NCBI GenBank assembly: GCA_021234155.1 | Contig: JAJEKV010000004.1 | Location: 23,409,122 to 23,473,121 of the forward strand | Source of the DNA: Isoetes taiwanensis | Taxonomy: Eukaryota > Streptophyta > Lycopodiopsida > Isoetales > Isoetaceae | DNA length: 64,000 nucleotides | Direction: 5' to 3' | Shown: piece after piece, positions 35,151-46,546 of the stretch | Layout: each line of letters begins with the position of its first letter | Numbering within the stretch: the first letter of the stretch is position 1 | The notes under the pieces: generated by a model | Told to the model about the DNA's origin: nothing | Seen by the model: the letters and a program-made list of their open reading frames with translations, nothing else | The model's database searches: none | Program-made: the position numbers and the translations under genes

Positions 35151-37691
35151 ATGGATAAAAAAAATTCTAGTAGCCTTAAATTTCTTCATCTGCTCCACTC
35201 TTTCTCAGCTCTGTCGCCTGGAGACCGGACTGTCATTCTCCACAAGTTAAGCTCCTTCCACAAAAATCCCAATGACTTCATACTCTTTGGCAATTTTGCT
35301 AACTCTGCAGGTGAAATTCAGGCTATGGATCCAAAGACCTATAAAACTCCAGTCTGGGATAACTTCTCAAAAGATCCAGACATGTGGGGTCGTGTTCCAT
35401 TACTGGACCCAGTTTCACAAGTACCTTTGCCATATGGAGTTCCGAAGCCTAATGCAGAAATCCAGCCTGATGACACCTATGATGCTGCCTTAAAGGAGCT
35501 TCGACCAATAGAGGGAAGCAAGCAAAAACTATACCATGGTATTTCCCTTGATATCCCATCTGTTCATTCAAAAATGTCCACTCTTAGAGATTCAGCTGTT
35601 CTTATTAAAGTCACAAGATCTGGGATTCAGCTTGACAAGCTATGGTCTTTTTGCCTCAACCTACAAAAAGGAGTTCTTATCAATGCCATGCACTGGTTAA
35701 ATTTTCCATTCATTATGGTTGAATGTGGCTCACAAAGAACTGCTAATTATTTTCTCAAACTTGGATCCCTTACCTTTGAATCAAATTACCTGGCCTTTTT
35801 AAAATGGGATCCTAAATTAAACACTGAGGATATGGAAAATTTTTGTGTAGCATCTACAACATTGCAAGGTTTGAATCCAATTTATTGGAATGAGGATTGC
35901 TTCAAACTTCTATTCAATTCCATTGGGAATTACATATGCACTGAATATTCCACTTCCAGGTCCCCAAGAGCCTTTGTTCAACTTGACCTATCCAAAAATA
36001 TCCCAACATCTATACCTTTCTTGGATGCCTTTGGCCAAAACTCCAATCTATTATTGAGATGGGCTGGTTTACCCCCTCAATGCTAGAGTTGCTCGAGAAG
36101 ACACTTTTGGTACAAAGATTGTATCTCTGACTATACAAATACAGACACTCAGCATCAACATAATATTGAGAAAGTGCTGCGTCATGACAAGGGAAACAAT
36201 TCTAATGGGAACAATTCTAAGGATGCACTCAAGTCTGACAAGTCAGCAAATTCTACATTGACCAACCTCGAAGTCAAGTCCAGTCAAGGTCATCATTGGA
36301 CTAGAGTCAATGGCAGTGTAAAGAGAATCAGGAATAATCAAATGAAGAGATCAGAGGGTGTTTATAGTCAGATACACCATTCCAATAATTTCTTACTTCA
36401 TCAGAAGTCAAGCTTTGACTATGCATCTCACTCAGGTATCAAAGTTCTACAGAATTTTGAAAGAAATAAAGACAAGGGGAAGGCTCCTATGCAGGTCAAA
36501 GAGTCAAAGACAGAGAAATTGCATAACATGTTAAATCAGGTGATGGAATCTCATAATTTCTCTGGCCATTTGGCTCATTCTAAAGTAAAAGGTATTCCAT
36601 TAATTAATAAAAGCCATGCACCCCAGCAGCCAGCCATTCTTAAGGGACTGAAAATTTGTGACCAAATTTTAGCAGACAAGTATTCAGTTGCCCCACAGGT
36701 TCAATCTAAGGAGACACTCCAATCTTCAAGGAAAGCCCTTCAAAATGTCTCAGCAAATCTGCTTAATTGCAGATCTGGAATAAACAATGGTCAACTTAAG
36801 GGCATATGTCCATCTTCTACAACAACTACAAATCATGCAGCTGCCACAAACCTGCCACCACCAAGTCAACCCTCAGATGCAGATCATCCTGTTATACAAC
36901 CTTCTATTCTGGTTGAACATTCAAATGATAATGAGGACTCCATCATTGACAAGGTTCACTGCTCGAACAAATTCCAGGTACTTGCTAGCTTAAATGTTGA
37001 TCAAGAATTAGATAATTTATTGAGTAATAAAGCAGATAAGTTGTGCCAGGAAGATGCTCATCTTCCCCCTCAAGAAGTTGCCACTACCAATATTCAGCCA
37101 TCTATTGACCCCCTAATTGATCTATCCAAAATGTCTCCTCCCAAACCTTGTTGTTCATCATCAATTTCAAAGGAAATTGAGGACCAGTCAGCAAGTCTGC
37201 AAGATGGTTTATTGGCTTCTAATAGCAGGGTAATGTGGTCTCCTCATGAGGTAGTGCAAGATACAGCTGCAGAGGTTGATATTGTTCAGGAAACACCTGG
37301 TCAAGGCATGGATACAGACTCAGGAATTTTCAAAGAGTCTCACTGCTCGGATGCTCAAACTCTGGAAACTCCAAATGGATGCAACAAAGAAGACACTTCA
37401 GAGAGGCAAGTTCCCCTTTTCTATAACTTAAATGACATAGATCCTAAGGAGGATAATTTAAATTTATTTGAGTTTATTCCTGGTGGTTGCTCAGATAATG
37501 ATAATGAAAGTGATAAGGAAAATTGGGGAAATGAGAGCTTTCTGTCTTCTAATCCTGTTATCAAAACTTCTAAGGGCGCTCTTAAAATTAAAAAGAAGAA
37601 GAAGACCTCTGCCAAACCAAATATCTTATCCTATCTACACAAAACTCCAGCTGAGAATACTAGGAGCAAAAAGAACAGGAAATTCAGGTAA
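35151..37691 (+). pseudogene. LINE-E ORF1 (gag-like, zinc knuckle), one in-frame stop
   Basis: One reading frame of 846 sense-length codons is interrupted only by TAG at 36084-36086. The first 311 residues form a globular part (DNFSKDPDMWGRVPLLDPVS, WLNFPFIMVECGS) of the kind preceding the zinc knuckle in plant L1 ORF1 proteins. The TAG falls inside what reads as the knuckle itself: C-stop-S-C-SRR-H-FWYKD-C, i.e. Cx2Cx3Hx5C. The remaining ~505 residues are rich in S, N, K and Q, low in complexity, and end in a basic patch (KIKKKKKTSAKP). Role by family: RNA binding and packaging of the LINE transcript. The start is the first ATG after the LINE-D insertion, with no upstream in-frame alternative. 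Confidence 0.8.
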
Positions 37692-37733
37692 TAAAGGCAA
37701 ACTTCTAGCTCCCTTCCTAGGTTCTGGTTTTTA

Positions 37734-40700
37734 ATGAAAATAATTACCTGGAATGTTAGGGGGGCTAAAGGCCCAATCAAAAGAAGAAGAATTATCTCTC
37801 AGCTCAGACAATATAAAGCTGATATAATTTTACTTCAAGAAACCAAGCTTCCTAAATTTGAGAGTTCTAGCCTATCTGACTGGATTTATCCAGGTTCTTC
37901 CTCTATTTGGATTGAGGCTTCTGGAACTAGTGGAGGCTTGATTACAATTTGGAAATCTATGACTCATGTCCCTTATTTCAATAGTCCTAGTAAATGTTGG
38001 CAGGCAGTGATTTTCTCTATTAATAACTATAGCTTTGGTGTCATTAATGTCTATGCTCCCACTAATCCAAAAGATAGAGAAGTTATCTGGCCTGACATTA
38101 ACACTTGGATCTCTTCTCAACCTCAAATGGACTGGGTTATTTCTGGAGATTTCAACAACACTCCAAACTGGAATATGAAGTTAGGAAATAGAATTAATAT
38201 GTCAACTACTGAGAGAGAAAATTGGGACACCTTCATTTCTGATGCCAACTTGATCTATGTTCCATCTTCAACTGCAAATTATACTTGGTCAAACAAGCAA
38301 AAGAACTCTGACAGAGTCTACTGTGCCCTCGATAGGTTTTATGTTTCCAACTCTGAAACCTCTTTTTGGGATAATTGCTATGTGGTTAGTGATGAGGCTA
38401 CCTCTATCTCTGATCACCAACCTCAATTCCTTCACACAAGTCACCTCTTGAATCTTCCAAGAGAGGGGAATGTTCCTTTTAAATTCAATTCTGCTAATGG
38501 CACTGCTAATGGTTCTCAAACTATGAAATGCTTCTACTCGAAGATCAAGCAGATAAAATCTTGGATCAAAAATTGGTCCAAATCCAATTACAATGAGAGG
38601 TCTAGACAGAAAGACAGTCTTTACAGTCAAATGAGAGATCTTAGATCTCAGCTTCAAAGTATTAATCTTCAAGTTGGTGAGGAGATCTTGGAAAATAAAA
38701 TTAAATCAATTGAGGAGATTGAAGCTAAGAGTTATGCCATCAAATGTAAGATCAAGTACAATAAGGAGATGGACTGTGGTAGTTCTAAATTCTTCTACAG
38801 AACTGCTAGAAATAGATTGCTCAATAATTCCATTATTCAAGTCCAATCTGAGAATGGTACTAATATTGAAACTCCTACAGAAATCAAGAAATTCTTTCAT
38901 GATCAATATGCTGCCTTATTCAAAGAGAGTGACCCCAATGCTCAAATTCTATAAAAAAGGAATACTTTCCTCTCTCAAATTAGTCAGATTATTCCTAATA
39001 ATGACAGCCTCATGGAGGATTCCATTGCTGCCATTCCAACTGAGCAAGAAATCTATAGTGTCCTTATGAGCTTTAGTAAAGGAAAATCTCCTGGCCCTGA
39101 TGGCATTCCTCCAGAGTTTTACATTCATTTCTGGGAGGTTCTAAAGCATGATATTGTTAAATTGGTTCATGGTTTCTGGAAGGCTGACCATTTGCACTCC
39201 TCCATCTCAGCTGGCTTTATCACTCTCATCCCTAAGGTTGATAAGCCTATTTCTTTCTCTGATTGGAGGCCTATCTCATTAACCAATTCCTCTTACAAAT
39301 TGTGTGCCAAGATTATTGCCAACAGAGTGAAACCTTTCCTTCAAAAATGCATTGACATCAAGCAATCTGCTTTCTTGCCCAATAGATTCATCCTGGACAA
39401 CTACATTGTGGCCATGGAGGGTCTGCACTGGAATAGAATATCTTCTCAAAAATGTGTTCTGCTAAAGTTAGATTTCAAGAGAGCCTTTGACTCTGTTAAC
39501 TGGGACTTCTTAGAATTTGCTTTGAAAAGGATTGGTTTCCATCACAAAATCATCTCCTTGATATTTGGTCTTAACTCCATGGCAAATTCTGCAGTATTGA
39601 TAAATGGCTCCCCTTCCACTTTCTTCAAACTAGCTCGAGGTGTCAGGCAAGGCTGCCCTCTAGCTCCCTATTTATTCCTAGTTGTGGCTGAAATGCTAAC
39701 TAAGGCAATTGCCTTCTACCAAAACAATGGATATATTAAAGGCCTTGAACTTCCAGAAAATAATGGCAGCCTCATTATCTCTCAGTATGCAGATGATGCC
39801 TTTGCTTTTTTAGATTCCAATTCTGAGAACATTGCAAAGGTCCTGAATATTATTGATTCTTTCTCTTCTGCTTCTGGAATCTATTTGAACATTGGAAAAC
39901 GTATTATTATTGGTGACTCTCCCCATGATAATCTTTGTGGCATTAAAATTCTTGATGCTATGCAAGCAACCAAGCTTTTAGGTATGCCTTTATCTCTCAA
40001 TCCTAGTATTAAAGGTCTCTGGGACCCCATCATTCAGAGAATTAGGAAAAAACTGAATTTCTTCAGAAACACTCTCTCTCTGGCTGGAAGGACCTTAATT
40101 GCAAACTCTGTTCTGTCAGCTTCTCATATTTACTTCTCTTCTGCTTTGGTGGCACCAAAATGTATTTACAATGAGCTTGAGAAGACCATTAGAAATTTCA
40201 TTTGGAAAGGCTCACACTCAGTCAATTGGGACACTGTCACTCGAGCCAAAAAATATGGAGGTCTTGGCTGTAAAGATTTATATCTTCAAGCATGTGCCTT
40301 GGCTGGAAAGTTTATCTGGAGAACCCTAGATGGAAACAATTCTTTAGCTTCAATTTTCATTAGATACTGGCTGAATTGCTCTTATCCTGATGGACATCCC
40401 TCTACAAAGCATTCTCTGCCTGAGTCTGCTTTCTGCACTTTACATCCAGGTAGCAACACATCTCCTCTTATGCAAAACATGATTAAAGCTTGGAATGTTG
40501 TTCAAAATTGTTTTGATGAGCCTAGTGCGGAAGATCACCATATGAACTCTTCTATATTTTGGTCTGCTGGCTTCAAAGATAGCTATGGGAATACTCTGGC
40601 TTTGAGACATCCCAAAATCTATAAAAAATGGCATCATCATAGCATCACACATGTCAAGAATTTGTATTCGAATGGGCATCTCATTTCCTGGACCAATTTG

Positions 40701-41504
40701 AGGAGACTAATCCATGGCACATCCAGTGATAAATCTGTCTATTTTCATTTCAGGAATATCCTCAATAATAATCTTAATCTAGCAGACAGTGGCAATGGTC
40801 TACTTTGGAAAATAAATGGGATCAACAAGTATAAAGTTAGCAATGTCTATGCTCGACTGAATCACAAGACAGCTCATGTAAAAGCCAGGACAAAGTGGTC
40901 TCTAACAGAAGATGAATGCCATAGTTTATTCAATAACACTTGGAATTCCTACTGTCCCCCTAAAGTAAATTACTTTGTCTGGTTGATTGCTCAAAAAAGT
41001 CTCCCAAATCTTGTTTCCTTGTCTAAGAGAAATTCTGCTATTAGGCCTACATGTCTTTCCAATTGTTCTGGTGATGAAACCATGCAGCATATTTTCGAAT
41101 GCCCCAAGCTTCTTCATTTCTGGACTTGGTTCTACAGTAAATTTGGTCATCATTTCTGTGTGCATAACCAATTTAACTTGTTAAAGTGCATTCAGAACAA
41201 TGATGCCTTCAAAAACACTATTATGTTTACTGCTCTATGGAACATTTGGAAAGCAAGGAATAGGATTGTGCATGGCCATAAAAACTTTTCCATATTCTGG
41301 ATTAAAATGCATTTTCAACTGGATTTAGAAGCTTTTGGTACTGCTCACAAAAGTAAATTTGTAGATTCTTATGACAGGAGATGGGATGCAATTGGTAAAT
41401 TTATAGGTGGCTTTAATATCTTTGTTTCAAACCTTGATGTCATTAATTCTAATGCCCCCTTTTCTGATGTCATTGATAGATTACCTGGAATTTCTCAAGG
41501 GTGA
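37734..41504 (+). pseudogene. LINE-E ORF2 (endonuclease + RT + zf-RVT), one in-frame stop
   Basis: A single 1257-codon frame is broken only by TAA at 38952-38954 (codon 407). Residues 1-230 are an APE endonuclease (ITWNVRGAKG, ILLQETK, VINVYAPT, ISGDFNNTP, LDRFYVS, SDHQP). The reverse transcriptase spans about residues 440-760 (KSPGPDGIPPEFY, AGFITLIPKV, WRPISLTNSSYKL, LKLDFKRAFDSVNW, RGVRQGCPLAPYLF, QYADDAFAF). A zf-RVT domain lies near residues 1075-1150 (YFVWLIAQKSLP, ETMQHIFECP). All catalytic motifs appear intact, so the element needs one base change per ORF to explain its loss of activity. It is the plant L1 type, unlike LINE-B, C and D. Confidence 0.9.
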
Positions 41505-42377
41505 AGGCAGGAACAAATTTGACACATTGCTAAGCTATCATGAAGCTACCTTGTACAGCAACAACACAGGTGTCACAGATCTCAAGCCTCTAGGGCCTAA
41601 TGCAACAGTAGATGAAGTGAAACTCTACCAGGTCAGAATTAACAGTAATGAAAACTCTTGGGCAAAGATATATTGCAGAGAGGTCGTACAGATGTACTGT
41701 ATCTTCAACTTCCTGTTTATGTACCACTACTCTTTGACTGATAAGGGAACTATACTACTCTCATAAGATTTTGGCTGACTTGTATGGTACACTGCTCCTA
41801 CTGATGGGAAAAGAAGATATTCATTCCCTGCTGATGGAGAATGGATCAGAATTCAACAGTTATAAGTTTGGTACAGATAAGGGTTTCTATTGGGTCTACA
41901 ATTCCATATTCGATCAAATAATGCAGAAATGAGCTACCATAGCCAAAACAATCACTCCAAACTTCAGACTATCCCTTTCTCCTTTGCATCCAACTTCCTG
42001 TCACACAGTCATCTGCTAATGCTCAATACTTTATCTAGTGCTTGTTTAACTTCATGCTCTAGCATTTTGCTTGGCTTTTTGTTCATGCAGGTTTTTGGAC
42101 TTCTGCTCACAACAGGGGTCTGTGATTTTTGCTCTCTCATATAGGGCAAGATACTTCATACATTTACCTTGTTACTCAAACTTGGTGTAGCTGGTGCTAA
42201 GTTCTTTCACAAACTTGAAGATACATATTATTATTTTTCTTTATAAACTTGGTTAACTTTGGTGGCTGCTAATGTGGATTTTTCCCACCAGTCACAATAT
42301 TGTATGGCTTTAATTAATTAATGGAAAAAACACCTCTTACTTTCAAAAAATAAAAAAATAAAAATAAAAAATAAAAA
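41505..42377 (+). other. LINE-E 3' untranslated region and A-rich tail
   Basis: Non-coding sequence follows ORF2 and ends TGGAAAAAACACCTCTTACTTTC and then A-rich repeats from about 42345 to 42377. No gene is supported; the short frames here are not conserved with anything recognisable. Confidence 0.7.
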
Positions 42378-42394
42378 ATTTGTAAGTATAAATT

Positions 42395-42975
42395 TGGTTT
42401 AGAATTTAGATTCTCACATTGAATACTAATATCAGTTTTGGGTGCTCATGCTCAACAGAGGGCACTGTTCAAGAGAAATGTTGGTAAAGACGAACGCGAA
42501 AGGGGCTTCAAACCAATGACCTAATTGTTGCGATATGCTACAATACAGGTAGATGAAGGTGAAGACAAGACCGATCGTTCGGGAAGTGAGCATAGCAACA
42601 ATTAAAGACTTCATTTTTTTATTATTTTTTTATTTATTTGTTTTTGTAATATTTTTAAGTCTTCTATTTCGTGGTAAATTGACTCAATGTATTTTATAAT
42701 GTGCAAACTATATCGTGAAATATATTAGTTGAATTTAATGTAAATTTTTTGTACTTCGTTTCTAATTTTTGGGATTTTTTTGATAATTAATTGATTTTCT
42801 TATGATTAATTTGAAAGTTTTAAACTTAAATCTAATTTTCTAAATTTTTTTGTTATAAATGTGATTTATTTTATACATTTTGTTAATGACTAATTAGATT
42901 CTTTATTGAATATTTAATATTAAATATTAATGCTTATTTCATACTGAATACTAGTATTTAATTAGTTTTTTTTTT
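42395..42975. other. AT-rich intergenic DNA
   Basis: About 580 bp, very rich in T and A, without recognised genes. Its left end is the original continuation of 32715 before LINE-E inserted. Confidence 0.5.
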
Positions 42976-43385
42976 CTAGTTTTTCATAATTCGTGCCATG
43001 TCGTTGAACGACATTGCCACGTGGAAACGCCACGTGGATGCGGCAGACGGCAGTGCCACATCGGCAAACGTGTCAAGGAGACGTGGCAAATCATAGCACG
43101 TTGTTGAACGACATGACATGTGTCCCAATTATGTGGCAAACGAGGGTGCCACGTCAGCAAAATACGTGGCACCAAAGACGTCGTTTAACGACGCGCCACG
43201 TAAGTAAACTGAAGTGGCGGCATGCGTGGCCTTCACGTTGTTGAACGACGTGGCCAGCACATCTGCCACGCCAGCGTCCGCGCTGGCATTGTCGCACTGG
43301 ATGCACCAATGCGCTGGCAGGCCATGTGTCATGACAGTCGTTAAACAATGTTTGGCAGATGTTAAACGCCGCCGCAATTCATTAG
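42976..43385. repeat. Subterminal motif cluster, left end of candidate transposon
   Basis: A GC-richer block follows CTAGTTTTTCATAATTCG. It carries five versions of a near-palindrome GTCGTTNAACGAC/GTTGTTGAACGAC, at about 43001, 43101, 43181, 43239 and 43337. These are interleaved with many GCCACGT / ACGTGGC words. Arrays of short subterminal motifs like this are typical transposase-binding regions of class II elements. Related motifs occur at 50405-50505. Confidence 0.5.
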
Positions 43386-43626
43386 AGGAGGTGGCCCTTA
43401 AAAAATGGGCCTTTTAATTTGGTGAAGGGTCAGGTTTGGTTTAGGTTCGAATTAGGTATGGGTTAATAAGTTTGGTAATTATTATAATCCCATTATATTG
43501 GAGCAATGCTAGAGGTCTCTAGCATTTAAATTTCGCAGTGCTAGAGGTCTATTCTGTTGGGAGCGCCGCTGTAGCAGGCCGAGGGATGCACTAAGCGCAG
43601 GCCGATTGCAGGCTGAGGGATTGCAG

Positions 43627-43967
43627 GCACTTCGTTTACATTGAGAATCAGTATTTTCTTGGCAGTTCTTTTGCATGGGATTGTGATCAGGAAGTAGAGG
43701 CTGTTCATTTGATTCCCAGGGAATTGGCATTGAAAATTGCTAGAAAGATTGAAGCTGGGGAGAGGTTTACGGTATATATTATAGTTCCTATGTGGCCAGA
43801 GGGTATTCCTGAGAGTGGGCCAACGCAGGCAATACTATATTGGCAGAGAAAAACTATTATACTGTTGCAAAAGCTTTGAAAAATAAGGGCATTAATGGTG
43901 TAAGTCTCAAGGACTATCTTGCTTTCTATTGTCTATCTTGCTTTCTATTGTCTAGATGAGCCTAGCC
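43627..43967 (+). pseudogene. Phospholipase D exon fragment
   Basis: Directly after an acceptor-like TTGCAG the frame reads [18 protein letters not shown], then [32 protein letters not shown] and [10 protein letters not shown]. This is the conserved region preceding the second HKD motif of plant phospholipase D, which hydrolyses membrane phosphatidylcholine to phosphatidic acid. After WQRKT a few codons (the usual MEMMY part) are lost and the frame shifts, resuming with [26 protein letters not shown] 19-bp tandem duplication near 43925-43960 then ends the homology. No HKD motif or other exons are present, so this is a captured or abandoned exon. Confidence 0.82.
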
Positions 43968-44119
43968 ATTTTCAAATTGCTTCCCAAAGAAACAGTGTAG
44001 CAATTTGCTTCACAGATTTGATTTTGTTGTTTTGGTGTATACCGTCATCTCATTCAAGCTTCTATTATTCAGTTTTAGTTTGAGAGCTACATGTCTCTAT
44101 CTAGCAAGCATCTTCAGGA

Positions 44120-45204
44120 ATGGCACTAGTACAAGGAATTAGTGAAATTGACTCTGTTAGGACGAGAATAGGGATATTTTCAACAGGTGACTGGGTTACA
44201 ATGCAACCCCCAAATGCAGTACAGATTCAATCTGGAAAGATAGAAGCCTTAGTGCAACATGTCTATGAAAGTAAAGATATGGCAACAAGGGTTCAGCATG
44301 GTAGATTTCCAAACTCTATTTTTCCTTCAGATGCTTTTGAATGGGAAAGCATTGATTGCTTCACATCTAAATTTACAGCCTACCACATTAGCTATAGAGG
44401 GATGTTTGCAAGTAGCACATCAATAGCTCTCAGGCAGCAAATGATCTTCTTTTATAGTCATGAGTATCTCGTGCCAAAACACTCAGAGCAATATGGTGTA
44501 GTACGGCCGTTAGAACAACCACTTGCAACAGAGCTTAGAAATAATTTGCAGCAAGTTATGTTCTTCAAAGCCAAGATCATGCAAGACATTCAGGCAAGCT
44601 TGAAGAAGAGTGGAGGGACTGCAGTTAGACTTGGATGGGTTTTGATTCCCGACATGTTTGAAGCTTTATTTGGAAGTTCCTGTCACTGAAAAACAAAGAA
44701 GACAGCCATATGCACAAAGCTGAACTTATTGCATGGTTGGAAGATAAGAAAGTACGTACTTGAATTTGAGGAGACTGAATGTAGATAAGCTTTTTTATAG
44801 GTACGTTTTACTTGGTCTATTAATCATGTGTATTGTAAAAGCATTTGATTTTAGACTATGACCATATCCATACTTCCATCTTTTCACAGGTATTACTTTT
44901 CAAGACAAAAACTCTCTTTGAAATTTGAATTTAGGAGGTTTGGTCGAGCAGCTAGTACTAATTATCAGTAGCATCGGACGATGAACATGCGAATGTCACA
45001 TCTTTGACAGTGTGCAAGAATGGAAGTCCATATCGGCACTTTGAGCTTCCAACAGATGCTGTTCTTCGAGATGTTAGACCTTTGCTTCTAGAGTATGAAC
45101 CTTCATTGGTATTTTTCTTTTGTCTCAATGGCCGAGTCATTCGGGGCCGTAGGGAATTGACAGTAAAATGTCATGAGTTGAATAATATAGACATTGTCAC
45201 CTAG
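44120..45204 (+). pseudogene. Unrecognised plus-strand gene in candidate transposon
   Basis: The first segment (44120-44689, from MALVQGISEID) has a globular composition. A one-base shift near 44667 restores WKFLSLKNKEDSHMHKAELIAWLEDKK up to a donor-like GTACGT at about 44753. After a TTTTCACAG acceptor (about 44890), FSRQKLSLKFEFRRFGRAAS reads on. A further shift near 44965 leads into ASDDEHANVTSLTVCKNG..RGRRELTVKCHELNNIDIVT, ending at 45204. The last ~65 residues look like a small beta-rich fold, but I do not recognise the family. The two frameshifts suggest a decayed copy. Its position opposite the transposase-like gene suggests an accessory transposon protein (inference). Confidence 0.45.
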
Positions 45205-45330
45205 ATGCCTCTTTATGGGGTTAAATCAAATCCTTATGGGTGTTGTATCAAATCTAATATCATTACAAGCAGATATTTGATATTTTCTAAGATAATGAGT
45301 TTCAGAGGCCTCTCTCACCTACAATATGAT

Positions 45331-46531
45331 GCAGATCGATCCGACGGATCGCGATTCTCGAGCCAGACGAGCATGCAAGAGTTGCATGCGTTGCCTGCAT
45401 GCATTGCATGCATTTCGGGCCTCTCATCCGGTTAGGGGATCGCTATTTCTTCCTGCATTCGCCTTCAGCTTCTCATCGGCGCTTTCTCTTCGCCCAGCAG
45501 TGTTTCAGGTTATGTTCTATGCTCTCATGCAGAGGAGGGGCTTCCTCTTGCATGGGTTGACCTTTCGTGGCATTTCCTATCATTCTTGTTTCTCTTCGAC
45601 CTGACCTTTCCTGGCGTATCCCTTCCTGGCGTTTCTTATCGTTCTCGGTTCTCTTCTACCTTGGCTGCGTTGACCTTTCTGGCGCATCCCTTCTGGCGTT
45701 TCCTATCTTTTCGTATCTCTTCCTATCCTTCGTCTCGCTTCTACCTCGGCATTCCTCCACTATGGGGCAATTCTTGAGCCTTCATCTCGGATCGGCGGGA
45801 AGTTCTCTTCTTCGAGGCGTTGTTGTGTCATGCGGTCGCGGCTTCGAGAATGCGGATCGATCCGACGGATCGCGATTCTCGAGCAGGACGAGCATGCAAG
45901 AGTTGCATCGTTACTGCATGCATTGCATGCATTTGGGCCTCTCATCAGGTTAGGGGATCGCTATTTCTTCTGCATTCGCCTTGACTTCTCATCGGCGCTT
46001 TCTCTTAAGCCCGGCGGTGTTTCGAGGTTATGTTCTATGCTCTCCCTCCCTCCCTCCCTTAAGTATTTTTTTTATATATGTTGTTCGCGTGGCGGCGCTT
46101 TAATCAACCCGCTTTTCGAGGTTTTTGTTCTTCTCTATTGTGTTTTGTGGTCTTATGCGGTGCAGGCGTTGCGCGGCGTTGGTTTCTTTTTGGGCGTGGG
46201 TTTTGGGAAGTTTAGCAGCCGGCGTTGTCTAAACCCTTTGCCTAGGGGCTTATCGCTAGGGTTTTTCCTCGAAAACCCGAAAGGGCGGGGTTTTTTAATC
46301 CCGGCGATAAGCCCTAGGCAGGTACACTAGCCAAACATCTATGATATATTTTTGTATTTTTGGGGTCGGTGTTATGATTTGGATATTCCTGTATTTTTGT
46401 TTTTGGGTAGCTTGCGATATCGCGACTACCCACTCTCTACCATTGTAATTACACTGCTGGGATGAATAGAAAAGCCCCATCCATTGAGTTTCAGATAATG
46501 ATATGAGTTTCAGATAATGAGATATCTGCTG
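45331..46531 (+). mobile_element. GC-rich 1.2-kb repeat element, copy 2
   Basis: Starts CAGATCGATCCGACGGATCG and matches 3877-2704 (minus strand) throughout. About 210 bp at 45331-45540 is repeated at 45851-46055. It contains a (TCCC)n run near 46045 and a foldable GGCTTATCGCTAGGG..CCCTAGGCAGG block at 46247-46322 with an inner GTTTTTCCTCGAAAACCC stem. The 15-mer CACCTACAATATGAT lies just before it (45316-45330) and again at 46532-46546, a candidate target-site duplication, although GTTTCAGATAATG repeats blur the right end. Open frames of up to 166 codons lie across it but are not kept in copy 1. It is probably a non-autonomous retroelement. Confidence 0.75.
46247..46322 (+). other. Nested hairpin at the 3' part of the GC-rich element
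   Basis: CTAGGGGCTTATCGC pairs with GCGATAAGCCCTAG across about 45 bp, enclosing a smaller CTCGAAAACCCGAAAGG..GGGGTTTTTT hairpin. The inner part resembles the LINE-D 3' hairpin at 34878. Confidence 0.6.
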
Positions 46532-46546
46532 CACCTACAATATGAT

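Larger units (their letters stand above)
32733..42377 (+). mobile_element. LINE-E, nearly complete L1-type retrotransposon
   Basis: The element lies between two exact 17-bp direct repeats (32716-32732, 42378-42394) and ends in an A-rich (AAATAAAA)n tail, as target-primed insertion predicts. It has a 5' region of about 2.4 kb that includes a nested LINE-D piece, ORF1 (35151-37691), a 42-nt gap, ORF2 (37734-41504) and a roughly 870-bp 3' untranslated region. The 5' boundary is inferred from the duplication; just inside it is a GGGGGGAAAAATGC stretch. Only one stop codon interrupts each ORF, so it is a young element. Confidence 0.8.

Noticed and set aside
38940-38960. TAA in LINE-E ORF2 considered as a true gene boundary between two proteins
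   Set aside because: The frame continues unchanged for another 850 codons, and plant L1 ORF2 is a single endonuclease-RT protein. A point mutation is simpler.
45326-46330. Open frames of 92-166 codons in the GC-rich element
   Set aside because: The frames are not conserved in the second full-length copy (2704-3877) and show no domain.
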